56,344 bases of DNA, taken from the NCBI GenBank assembly GCA_910574745.1, contig CAJTCE010000018.1, positions 14,029 through 70,372 on the forward strand. Direction: 5' to 3'. The stretch comes from Lachnospiraceae bacterium (GTDB lineage: Bacteria; Bacillota; Clostridia; Lachnospirales; Lachnospiraceae). A program made the translations under genes and the position numbers. Position 1 is the stretch's first letter; the number at the start of each line of letters is the position of its first letter. The notes under the pieces are model-generated. The model saw nothing but the letters and a program-made list of their open reading frames with translations, did not search any database and had not been told where the DNA came from. Positions 1 through 6,537 of this stretch are shown in pieces.

Positions 1-158
1 TCCCCCCCCCCGAACTTTTGTTCGTTTTCGGTGTTCTGTGCCACCTGTTCCGTTGCCTTTCCTGTTTCCTGTGAATCGTCCTTGCTGCTGTTTGCCAATA
101 AGCCATACCCCAAAAGCACCACAACGACCGCACCAATGATAAGATACTTTTTCTTCAT
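1..158 (-). CDS. Short secreted or membrane-anchored protein, truncated by window edge
   Basis: The reading frame starts at an ATG (158-156) behind a strong AGGAGG site (171-176) and runs off the window. The N-terminus is MKKK followed by about 16 hydrophobic residues, then a polar Asn/Glu/Gln/Lys-rich stretch. This is a signal or anchor segment with a hydrophilic outer part; there is no lipobox cysteine. The gene is driven by a consensus promoter holding a phage operator (233-261). Small anchored proteins expressed from the prophage are often superinfection-exclusion factors, but nothing here proves that. A ten-base homopolymer (2-11) lies inside the coding sequence, so the frame beyond it is uncertain. 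Confidence 0.6.
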   Translation of the reverse strand, partial: MKKKYLIIGAVVVVLLGYGLLANSSKDDSQETGKATEQVAQNTENEQKFGGG

Positions 159-180
159 AGCAATTTGCCTCCTTTGGTTT

Positions 181-199
181 TGTGTCCGAATCGGTCTTT
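181..199. other. parS-like near-palindrome, copy 1 (right arm degenerate)
   Basis: TGTGTCCGAATCGGTC at 181-196 matches the first 16 bases of the 19-bp repeat TGTGNCCGANTCGGNCACA, but the CACA end is replaced by CTTT. It lies in the 5' leader of the truncated left gene, between its promoter and its ribosome site. The role as a ParB site is inferred from the phage-encoded ParA/ParB. Confidence 0.6.
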
Positions 200-232
200 A
201 TTTATTTTGTCTATTTCTGCCGTTCTGATTGT

Positions 233-261
233 ATTATATACTTGCATAAGTATATTGTCAA
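233..261 (-). promoter_or_regulatory. Consensus promoter with operator in the spacer
   Basis: Read on the minus strand, TTGACA (261-256) and TATAAT (238-233) are perfect hexamers with a 17-bp spacer. The spacer contains most of the 16-bp operator ATACTTGCATAAGTAT (238-253), so a bound repressor would block RNA polymerase directly. It drives the truncated gene at 1-158. Confidence 0.85.
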
Positions 262-478
262 TAGTTTTTCGACACTTTTTGAAATTATTATTGTACGATA
301 TTTCTTACATGTCAACTCCGTTTTTAACAATACCTAAAATAAAGCAGATATATCCTTTGTTCCGTGCTTAGTGAGTTATCCAGTAGCAAAGAATTAAATT
401 CAGCTTCCGGCATGATTTTAATTTTGATTCTCAACATTAGCAGAAAATCATATATCCCCCTTGCCAATTCAAGCATTT
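254..478. other. Intergenic stretch without a recognisable gene
   Basis: AT-rich sequence between the left promoter and the end of the RHH gene. I see no convincing ribosome site or reading frame on either strand. It ends in a T-rich stretch that may terminate the short RHH transcript. Confidence 0.5.
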
Positions 479-673
479 CTATACACCCCTTTTCTCGTTG
501 ATTGCTGCAATTACAAATTCATTACGGCTTTTATATCCCTGTTCTTTCGCTGCCCTGTCTATTTCCTGCATTTCCCCTTTTGGCACAACGACCGAAAATC
601 TGTCATAGGCTTTCTCATTGTACTTATTTTTGCTTTTTGTACGGCTTGCCCTGTTGTCCTCTGTATTCGCCAT
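479..673 (-). CDS. Ribbon-helix-helix (Arc/CopG-like) transcriptional repressor
   Basis: A 64-residue protein. ATG at 673 was chosen over the upstream start because AGGAGG lies seven bases before it. A basic, polar N-terminus (about residues 1-20) precedes a predicted beta strand (RFSVVVPKG) and two helices, ending in the typical RHH helix B pattern SRNEFVIAAI. RHH dimers bind short inverted or direct repeats, and three copies of a 16-bp operator lie immediately upstream (740-836). The likely role is autoregulation plus control of the divergent gene at 885, the left gene, the 35-kb operon and rep. No CI-like repressor is visible, so this may be the main lysogeny or copy-number regulator; that is inference. 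Confidence 0.75.
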   Translation of the reverse strand: MANTEDNRASRTKSKNKYNEKAYDRFSVVVPKGEMQEIDRAAKEQGYKSRNEFVIAAINEKRGV

Positions 674-739
674 TCTTCCACCTCCTGTATCATCTGATAA
701 TGTCAACAAATGCCTTATAGGGATTGTATCATACTTTTT

Positions 740-836
740 ATACTTATGCAAGTATACAATCTGCACAACTTATTTATATACTTGCATAAGTATTTTTGTG
801 CGCTATTCCGGGTTGAAAATATACTTGCTCAAGTAT
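740..836. promoter_or_regulatory. Three-operator array in divergent control region
   Basis: Three 16-bp operators of the form ATACTT-N4-AAGTAT lie at 740-755, 778-793 and 821-836, so their starts are 38 and 43 bp apart. The array separates the RHH gene (minus) from the gene at 885 (plus). The same array appears in mirror image at 35136-35232. Confidence 0.85.
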
Positions 837-841
837 ATAAT
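813..841 (+). promoter_or_regulatory. Promoter for plus-strand gene at 885, overlapped by operator
   Basis: TTGAAA (813-818), a 17-bp spacer and TATAAT (836-841). The spacer is almost entirely the third operator (821-836). A ribosome site GGAGG follows at about 871. Confidence 0.85.
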
Positions 842-884
842 AGAATCATCAAAGGAAAACAAAAAGAAACGGAGGACTAAGGAA

Positions 885-1190
885 ATGACAAATACAGAAA
901 TTATTATCAATGAAGCATTGGCAAACGGATTATATACAGAGGAACAAATAGAAAATATCCTCGCAAGCGGTCACATGATACCGTTACATACATTTAAGGC
1001 ATGGAAAGACGCCGGATACATTGTTAAAAGAGGGGAACACGCAAGAATCACTACCCGCCTTTGGAAATTCACGAATAAGGCAAAGAAAAGTGAGGAGGCA
1101 GACGAAAATACAGAGGGTACAGAAAACAATCACTATTACTTAGCAAAAGCCTTTCTGTTTACCGCCGACCAAGTAGAAAAGATAGGCTGA
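885..1190 (+). CDS. Small protein, possibly ArdC N-terminal-like
   Basis: ATG at 885 follows GGAGG by eight bases; 101 residues. The core runs from an 'IPLHTFKAWKDAGY' segment to 'GEHARITTRLWKFT', and the end reads YYLAKAFLFTADQVEKIG. This order (Trp-Lys near an aromatic Gly motif, a Lys/Gly-Glu turn, then an F-x-x-x-Q-V end) resembles the ssDNA-binding N-terminal domain of ArdC antirestriction proteins on plasmids and phages. An acidic linker (SEEADENTEGTENN) joins the two parts. The match is from memory and weak; it could be an unrelated helical protein. It is one of the few plus-strand genes and is under RHH control. Confidence 0.6.
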   Translation: MTNTEIIINEALANGLYTEEQIENILASGHMIPLHTFKAWKDAGYIVKRGEHARITTRLWKFTNKAKKSEEADENTEGTENNHYYLAKAFLFTADQVEKIG

Positions 1191-1207
1191 TAACCAATAT
1201 AAAAGCT

Positions 1208-1224
1208 GCCGGGGATTCCCCGGC
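1208..1224 (+). terminator. GC-rich hairpin between two plus-strand genes
   Basis: GCCGGGG, a three-base loop and CCCCGGC form a perfect 7-bp stem. No clear T-run follows directly, so it may attenuate rather than end transcription from 885 into 1253. Confidence 0.45.
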
Positions 1225-1252
1225 GGTATCCTAAAAGTGAGGTAAAAATATT

Positions 1253-1528
1253 ATGGATTTTGAAAAATACGAAAAGTATATGGATGCAAGGGCAGCAGTC
1301 AGAAAAGAGAACGAACGCCGGATAGCGGAGAAATTTTCCGAATGTGAAAAATATGTTGCTGATAACTTCGTGTGCTGTGGCTGTGTCTTTACCAAACATG
1401 ATGAAAACTTAAAGAAACAAGGGTTTATGATATGGCAAGACAACGGCACTATTTCCCATAAATGGCTAACCCTTAAAGAATGTGGCATTGCACCCCTTGA
1501 ATTGCTGCCATATCCCGAATATAAATAA
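1253..1528 (+). CDS. Hypothetical cysteine-containing phage protein
   Basis: 91 residues. ATG at 1253 has a GTGAGGT ribosome site about nine bases upstream. The N-terminal third is charged and helical (KYMDARAAVRKENERRIAEKF). The middle holds CCGC, which could bind a metal but lacks a second cysteine pair. The C-terminus is WLTLKECGIAPLELLPYPEYK. I do not recognise the family. It is probably co-transcribed with the gene at 885 and ends at a strong bidirectional terminator. Confidence 0.6.
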   Translation: MDFEKYEKYMDARAAVRKENERRIAEKFSECEKYVADNFVCCGCVFTKHDENLKKQGFMIWQDNGTISHKWLTLKECGIAPLELLPYPEYK

Positions 1529-1530
1529 AA

Positions 1531-1568
1531 ACAACCCCCAAAAGCTGATATAAGCCGTTGGGGGTTGT
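1531..1568. terminator. Bidirectional intrinsic terminator
   Basis: ACAACCCCCAA and TTGGGGGTTGT form a perfect 11-bp stem with a 16-base loop. It sits between convergent genes: plus-strand 1253-1528 and the minus-strand late operon ending at 1589. Confidence 0.8.
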
Positions 1569-1588
1569 CTGCCGTTTCTTCCTGTATC

Positions 1589-1897
1589 CTATTTAACAAA
1601 CCTGTCTTTTAACTCTTTCAATGTATCCCACCCATACATAGCGATATACGCCACAACAAAAGCTGCAAATACCGCCAACGCCACATAATACCATAGCAAA
1701 ACTATATGTGCATATGCAACGTAAATCAATAATGCTGTCACGGTCACGATTAAGGATACAAGGATAACAAACGCCTTTGTAGGCATTTTCTTAATTCCCG
1801 GCATATCCTTTAACAGTTCCGTAATGAGTGATACCGCAAAAGCCAATACCCCCAAAATACCAATAATGGCAACTGAATATTCTGATACAATCTGCAT
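1589..1897 (-). CDS. Phage holin
   Basis: 102 residues with three hydrophobic stretches (about 8-28, 42-61 and 64-88), connected by a TELLKDMPGIKKMPTK loop, and a charged C-terminus (DTLKELKDRF). Three closely spaced membrane helices, small size and position directly after the endolysin genes are typical of Firmicutes phage holins, which open the membrane at lysis. It is the last gene of the leftward late operon. Confidence 0.7.
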   Translation of the reverse strand: MQIVSEYSVAIIGILGVLAFAVSLITELLKDMPGIKKMPTKAFVILVSLIVTVTALLIYVAYAHIVLLWYYVALAVFAAFVVAYIAMYGWDTLKELKDRFVK

Positions 1898-1916
1898 GAT
1901 TTTACCTCCGTTTTTT

Positions 1917-1935
1917 TGTGTCCGAATCGGTCTAT
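1917..1935. other. parS-like near-palindrome, copy 2 (right arm degenerate)
   Basis: TGTGTCCGAATCGGTC at 1917-1932 is identical to copy 1 over 16 bases; the last arm reads CTAT instead of CACA. It lies between the lysozyme-like gene and the holin gene and overlaps the TAG stop of the former. Confidence 0.6.
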
Positions 1936-3050
1936 TTTACATTTTCCTTGTCAACCCAACCGTAAACGCCTTTTCCGTCCTGTGAAATACAGTGATAAGG
2001 GTGTGCGCCCTTTGCGTTGATTGCCGTTACTTTACAGGTGCTTACAACGTCTTTCGTTGTGCCTGCCTGTTTTGCCGTTGATGACTTGTAAACTGGTCCC
2101 CCTGTAAATGTCAGCCGGTCCCCGCAAGATACCGTTTTAGGGTCATTGTCTGCGGTTGTTGCTAATTCCTTGATTGATTCCATATCAACCCAACCGTAAA
2201 CGCCTTTTCCGTCCTGTGAAATTAAATGGTACGGGTGCTTGCTTCCGGGAGTAGCTGCCGTTACTCTGCACCTGCTTACTGTGTCCTTTGTCTTGCTTGC
2301 TGATTTCGCCATAGAGGACACGAAAACCCCACCGCCTATAAAAGTTACGCTGATACCAATTTCAAGCGATTTTGGGGCGTTCTGCGTTGTCTGTGTGGTA
2401 TCCTGTTTCTTTTCTTCCTGTACGTCTGTCAGCTTGCTTTCTTTTACCGCCTTATACACCTTTGCCCTACGGCTTTCATATTGCCCCATTACGCTATCTT
2501 TCAGTGCATAGGCGTGTATTTTATCAAGTCCGACCTTTTCAACGCCCCCTGCGTCATTTCCGGCGGTTGTGGCTATCCTTTTGCTTGCACCGCTGCCCCC
2601 TTGATTCTCCAAATCCGCATAGTAGGCAAGTGCTTTTTGGGATACCAACCCGGATTTTACACCATTCTTTACATAGGCTGTTATGTCCTTTTCTGCTAAA
2701 TCGTCCTGCGCTTCTTTCCCCTGTGGCGTTTTCAGCAGTTCGGAAATTGCCTTCGCCTCCTCTTCGGTTGCTGCCCTTTCCTGTTTGTTCCATGCGTCCG
2801 TACTGCTTCCGGCAATCTCATTATACAGGCTTTCGCCTAAAATCTTTTTTGCCTGTTCGGTATCCTTTTTTACAATGGATTGCAAAAGTGGTAACGCACG
2901 GCCCCAGTATGCGTTCCACTGGCATTTTCCTACGCTCATGCCGTGGCTGTTGTCGTTTCTGTTCACGCTGCCATAGTTGCCCTCCTGTGAATAGATGATA
3001 CCGCTTGCAACACTGACAACCTTTTTTATTTGTGCTGTCGTTACTGCCAT
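1932..3050 (-). CDS. Lysozyme-like endolysin with two SH3-like wall-binding domains
   Basis: 372 residues. The N-terminal part (about 1-215) has an active-site-like stretch, SQEGNYGSVNRNDN followed by KCQWNAYWG, seen in phage cell-wall hydrolases of the lysozyme or chitosanase type; the exact bond cut is not certain. After a linker rich in Lys, Gln and Thr come two similar domains of about 60 residues (about 230-300 and 305-372), each ending in HPYH-x-ISQDGK-x-VYGWV. These are SH3-like repeats expected to bind peptidoglycan. A third copy is inserted in the baseplate hub protein (12441-13766). It forms the lysis cassette with the amidase upstream and the holin downstream. Confidence 0.7.
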   Translation of the reverse strand: MAVTTAQIKKVVSVASGIIYSQEGNYGSVNRNDNSHGMSVGKCQWNAYWGRALPLLQSIVKKDTEQAKKILGESLYNEIAGSSTDAWNKQERAATEEEAKAISELLKTPQGKEAQDDLAEKDITAYVKNGVKSGLVSQKALAYYADLENQGGSGASKRIATTAGNDAGGVEKVGLDKIHAYALKDSVMGQYESRRAKVYKAVKESKLTDVQEEKKQDTTQTTQNAPKSLEIGISVTFIGGGVFVSSMAKSASKTKDTVSRCRVTAATPGSKHPYHLISQDGKGVYGWVDMESIKELATTADNDPKTVSCGDRLTFTGGPVYKSSTAKQAGTTKDVVSTCKVTAINAKGAHPYHCISQDGKGVYGWVDKENVK

Positions 3051-3060
3051 TGTATCCCTC

Positions 3061-3885
3061 CTATACTTTTTTTGTGTAACTCAAGCTGATGTACCCCGCA
3101 CCGCTTTTTAATTTGCCCCATTTTGTGCTGCCGTTCATTTTCTCTCCGACAATGGTATAAACTTCCCCGGCGTGTACCTGTGTAGATACAGGGTAATTTG
3201 TACCCGGACCTTTTCGGACGTTCAAAACATCTGCGGTAATCTTTACCAAATAACCGCTTGTGCCTGTCGTTGCTTCCTGTTTCTTTCCCCCTGCCTGTTC
3301 TGTCGTTCCCGCCGTGCTTCCGCTCATAGCTTTTTTAACGTCTTTGCGGAATTGTGCCATAGTAAAGCCGTATTTGTTCCAAATATGCTCCACATCTCCG
3401 TGATTGCTTGCAATTCCCCTTTTATGCCCCTCCGAATGTGAAATAATAACCCCGTCCTTTTCCGGGTTAAGGTTATATTTCTTGCACAAGTAGGCAAAAA
3501 GTTCTACCGCCGTTTTGTAGGTCTTTTTCACAAAATCCTTTGTAGCTGTCGGGTTAAGGTCCTTAAAGCTGCTTCCCCCTGTGTACTTGATTGTGTCCGG
3601 CTCTGTCATTTCTACGCCAATGTGCGTATTGTTTCCGCTTCCGTTCTTTCCGCTTCCGCAATGCCACGCCCTGCGATTCCACGGCAAAAGCTGTAATACC
3701 GTGCCGTCTGCCTGTAATACGGCGTGTACGCATACATTGGCGTTGCCCTTATTCCAGTTATTGAAAAATACTGACGCTTTCGGCTGCGGGCAACCTACGG
3801 AATGTAGCATAAGCCCCTGTACCGTGATTGTCCTCCCGCAAGTGTAACACGGATTCTTAGTCACAATGCTTTCTTTAATGTTCAT
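3061..3885 (-). CDS. N-acetylmuramoyl-L-alanine amidase (endolysin) with SH3 domain
   Basis: 274 residues. The N-terminal domain (about 1-190) is amidase_2/PGRP-like: an early zinc-ligand His in GLMLHSVGCPQP, AVLQADGTVLQLLPW, the AWHCGSG strand, THIGVEMTE, and a late HSEGHKRGIASNHGDVEHIW segment. After a Gly/Thr linker there is a bacterial SH3_3 domain (about 210-274) with the hallmark VLNVRKGPGTNYPV. It cuts the bond between muramic acid and the stem peptide. A second wall hydrolase lies directly downstream, so the phage carries two endolysins in tandem. Confidence 0.85.
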   Translation of the reverse strand: MNIKESIVTKNPCYTCGRTITVQGLMLHSVGCPQPKASVFFNNWNKGNANVCVHAVLQADGTVLQLLPWNRRAWHCGSGKNGSGNNTHIGVEMTEPDTIKYTGGSSFKDLNPTATKDFVKKTYKTAVELFAYLCKKYNLNPEKDGVIISHSEGHKRGIASNHGDVEHIWNKYGFTMAQFRKDVKKAMSGSTAGTTEQAGGKKQEATTGTSGYLVKITADVLNVRKGPGTNYPVSTQVHAGEVYTIVGEKMNGSTKWGKLKSGAGYISLSYTKKV

Positions 3886-3897
3886 GGTGCTGCCTCC

Positions 3898-4272
3898 TTA
3901 AATGTTTATATTGTTTAAATCAACGGAAATATCCTTTGTTTCCTCCGGGTATCCCTGCTTGATTTTAACCAAGTTTTCCGCTTTTGCTTTCCAACAATAC
4001 AACGCTATAACCGTTGTTGTCGGTGCTGCTATGTACGTTGCCAATACCCCAAACTGGCTAAAGTCTATCAGCGTAACCTTGATACCAATAGCCAACCCGA
4101 TAAAGTAGGTAAACAGGACGGCAACTAATACCGCCTTTGTAAAATTAGGCTTTGCTTTTTTCTTTCCGTCCTGTCTGTTAAACCGCAATCTTTTATTGGC
4201 AATTCTGAATAAAAGGTAAAAAATAAAGAATCCTAAAAGGATTCCCCCGACAATACATAACATATATTTCAT
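3898..4272 (-). CDS. Phage membrane protein of the lysis region
   Basis: 124 residues with three hydrophobic segments (about 3-22, 47-67 and 73-92) separated by a basic loop (RLRFNRQDGKKKAKPN), and an acidic C-terminus. Family not recognised. The position next to the amidase suggests a second holin-like or lysis-accessory protein, which is inference only. A ribosome site (GGAGG) lies ahead of the ATG. Confidence 0.55.
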   Translation of the reverse strand: MKYMLCIVGGILLGFFIFYLLFRIANKRLRFNRQDGKKKAKPNFTKAVLVAVLFTYFIGLAIGIKVTLIDFSQFGVLATYIAAPTTTVIALYCWKAKAENLVKIKQGYPEETKDISVDLNNINI

Positions 4273-4278
4273 TTCCGC

Positions 4279-4590
4279 TTATTCCTCCTGTCCGTGTGCT
4301 TTTTGGTTTATGTGCTTTTCCACTTTCCCTATTGCTTCTGTGACAGGTCCGTTACAACCCTGCTCTTTTAATCCTTTCAGACACGCCAAAACCGCATAAG
4401 TGAGTAAACATAATTCGTCCTGCATATTCTCAATGTCTTTCTTTTCCTGTTCTCTCAATTTTTCAATATCCTTAGTCTGCTTTTCCTGTGCCTGAAACCA
4501 TTTTACAACCCTGTAAGCTGCTGCCCCTATCGCCGTTAATGCACTTAGGACTCCCGCAATAGTAATTATTGTTGCCGAATCAATGTACAT
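4279..4590 (-). CDS. Small membrane protein with coiled coil, lysis region
   Basis: ATG at 4590 is preferred to 4671 because AGGAG lies upstream and because it removes a long overlap with the reverse transcriptase gene. The 103-residue product begins with a hydrophobic segment (TIITIAGVLSALTAIGAAAY), followed by a charged coiled coil (QEKQTKDIEKLREQEKKDIE). One membrane anchor plus a coiled coil recalls XhlA-type lysis proteins and many phage holin partners. The start overlaps the end of the RT gene by about 11 bases, so it is probably translated from the same message. Confidence 0.55.
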   Translation of the reverse strand: MYIDSATIITIAGVLSALTAIGAAAYRVVKWFQAQEKQTKDIEKLREQEKKDIENMQDELCLLTYAVLACLKGLKEQGCNGPVTEAIGKVEKHINQKAHGQEE

Positions 4591-5674
4591 TTTCCTGTTG
4601 CTCCTTTCTGATGAATAACTTGTTAAGGCTCTGACGTAAACCGTAACTGTCGCAATGTGACAAAATCCCACGATAGGAAGCTACGGAACGGTCAAGCCTT
4701 TGTTTGCTTTCCTCACCCGCCCTTACCTTTTCAATCTGCTTTTTCAGATTCCGTTTGATTTTTACCGCCGTTTTCTTCTTTAATCTTCTGTGTGTTGCCC
4801 ATATCCTGTAACCCACAAAATCAATGCCCGTACTGCATGGACGTATTGCCGTTTTGCTGTTCAAATCCAAGCGGAGGTTATCATCTAAGAAAACCCTTAG
4901 CAGTTCCTTAACCTCTGCTAAATACTTCTTATCATGGTGCAATATAATAATATCGTCCATGTACCGTATGTAATAGTGCAGTCCTAACTCGTGCTTTGCG
5001 TACTGGTCTACCTCATTCAGATAGATATTTGCAAACATTTGAGATGTAAGGTTGCCTATCGGCATACCCTTATTACATAATCTGTCCGTTACTTCTACTT
5101 CGTCCGGCTCTTTTCCGGGCGGTAATCCAAAATTCATGGATTCACAATTTATGATTTTCTCTAACAAATCAAGCAACCGTGTATCCTTTATTCTTCTGCC
5201 CAAGATTTTTAATAAAATATCGTGGTCCACCCTGTAGAAATATTTTGATATATCCATTTTCAGATAATAGTAGCGTTCCGGCTTCCTGTCTGTCTGCCGT
5301 AACCAGTACTGCAGTCTGTCCGCTGCCTTATGCGTTCCTTTACCACGCCTACAGGCATACGAATCAAAAATAAATGTATCCTCATACAACGGGAACAACT
5401 GGCGGTATATCGCCCATTGTACAATCCTGTCTTTAAATGGCAACGACATAATAAGCCTTTTCTTAGGCTCATAAACATAAAACGTATGGTACTTGCCTAC
5501 CGCATACGTTCCATAAATCAATTCATTCTGAATATTTATTAAATGCTCTTCAAAGTTGCGGTTAAAAATCAATACATCATCACGGTATCTTTTCCCTTTC
5601 CTCGCTTCCTCCCAAGCCTTATATAAATTTTCAAAATCGTATATCTTTTCGTAAATGTTCTTTATGCTCTTCAT
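4580..5674 (-). CDS. Diversity-generating retroelement reverse transcriptase
   Basis: 364 residues. It contains RT motifs in order: SLPFKDRIVQWAIYR, DISKYFYRVDHDIL, the motif-4 variant KGMPIGNLTSQ (IGNLTSQ in place of the usual QG-x-x-x-SP), the catalytic YIRYMDDIIIL (Tyr-Met-Asp-Asp) and a C-terminal FVGYRIW-x-x-HRRLKKKT. The S-Q ending of motif 4 is characteristic of DGR enzymes. It copies the template RNA into cDNA with errors at adenines, and the cDNA replaces the variable repeats. Gene order is target, avd, TR, RT, as in the Bordetella phage DGR. Length fits the family. Confidence 0.95.
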   Translation of the reverse strand: MKSIKNIYEKIYDFENLYKAWEEARKGKRYRDDVLIFNRNFEEHLINIQNELIYGTYAVGKYHTFYVYEPKKRLIMSLPFKDRIVQWAIYRQLFPLYEDTFIFDSYACRRGKGTHKAADRLQYWLRQTDRKPERYYYLKMDISKYFYRVDHDILLKILGRRIKDTRLLDLLEKIINCESMNFGLPPGKEPDEVEVTDRLCNKGMPIGNLTSQMFANIYLNEVDQYAKHELGLHYYIRYMDDIIILHHDKKYLAEVKELLRVFLDDNLRLDLNSKTAIRPCSTGIDFVGYRIWATHRRLKKKTAVKIKRNLKKQIEKVRAGEESKQRLDRSVASYRGILSHCDSYGLRQSLNKLFIRKEQQENVH

Positions 5675-5887
5675 TTCTGATACCTCATTAAAAAGTGCCG
5701 TACAAACCTACTAAGTTTTTAACCCTTTCGGACGTGACAAATATAATTCTTTTCAGCTTACCGCTTACTAACTGTCTTTACGGCAATACAATATTTTTCC
5801 TGTGTACAGGAATGGAAAATAACCCCTTTAACCCTGTTTGTACTGTCCTTACAATCGTAATCATAAGGCTTCTTGACATAGGGGTAG

Positions 5888-6000
5888 AGCGGAGCGGAAA
5901 CCAATGTTGTCGTTGGAGTTGGAGCGGGGGTTATTCAAGTTAAGAGCGGACGCACCCGAATTAGAGGTATTGTTGAACGCCGACCCCCGGATAGGCAACC
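5888..6000 (-). ncRNA. DGR template repeat (TR) within template RNA
   Basis: This 113-bp segment lies between avd and RT and is near-identical to 6553-6665 (VR1) and 45143-45255 (VR2). Read on the minus strand it would encode a segment rich in AAC/AAT codons (for example F-N-N-T-S-N and S-N-S-N-D-N), the usual adenine-loaded design that lets A-specific errors give many residues. It has no reading frame of its own. The whole stretch from 5675 to 6032 is noncoding and should be part of the structured template RNA; about 210 bases lie between TR and the RT start. Confidence 0.93.
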
Positions 6001-6032
6001 ACCGTAAATTAGTGATTATTTCCCAATGTATT

Positions 6033-6458
6033 TTATTTCTGCTTCTCCCTGCTGTTTACCCAAGCCATATAACCGCCAATCATACGACCGATTTCATCTA
6101 CCTTTCTAATCCATACTTCCCATGAATGGAAGTCTAAACAAGGCTTTTGTTTCTGGTATAAGTCCGGGTCCTTTGCAAGCCTTAGCAGATTTCTTAATAC
6201 ATCAACTTCAATATCTAAATCCTGTAAGGTTGTTTTCTTATAGTATTTCTTTTCAAGCCTAACCGCCATTTCCAACATGGTATACATTGTCTTTCTTATA
6301 TCCCCCGCCAACACATACCTTTCTGTTTTCGGAAAATCCTTTAATTTTGGATTTCCATACATTATCATTTCGTAGATTTTTTCTTTTATTTGAAATATGT
6401 CGTTTCCGTTACTTTTCTTTCCCTCCTGTACGCCCTTTGCTTCCTGCAACTCTTCCAT
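6033..6458 (-). CDS. avd: Accessory variability determinant (Avd)
   Basis: 141 residues, almost entirely helical and basic (KTERYVLAGDIRKTMYTMLEMAVRLEKKYYKKTTLQDLDIEVDV and a late DEIGRMIGGYMAWVNSR; shown in part only). Size, helix pattern and position between the target gene and TR match Avd, which forms a pentameric four-helix-bundle barrel that binds the RT and template RNA and is needed for mutagenic cDNA synthesis. ATG at 6458 follows GGGAG. The call rests on context and helix pattern; this family diverges strongly in sequence. Confidence 0.88.
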   Translation of the reverse strand: MEELQEAKGVQEGKKSNGNDIFQIKEKIYEMIMYGNPKLKDFPKTERYVLAGDIRKTMYTMLEMAVRLEKKYYKKTTLQDLDIEVDVLRNLLRLAKDPDLYQKQKPCLDFHSWEVWIRKVDEIGRMIGGYMAWVNSREKQK

Positions 6459-6492
6459 AATTCTCCCTGTCTGCCGATTAGCATTTTGCTAC

Positions 6493-6518
6493 AAAGGGTG
6501 CGCTACCGCGCACCCTTT
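6493..6518. promoter_or_regulatory. DGR target-recognition hairpin after VR1
   Basis: AAAGGGTGCGC and GCGCACCCTTT form a perfect 11-bp stem. On the coding (minus) strand the loop is GGTA, which fits the GRNA tetraloop of cruciforms described downstream of DGR variable repeats. It begins 34 bases past the conserved end of VR1. It could also act as a weak terminator. No such hairpin flanks TR. Confidence 0.8.
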
Positions 6519-6537
6519 CAGTTATCCAGTTATCAGT

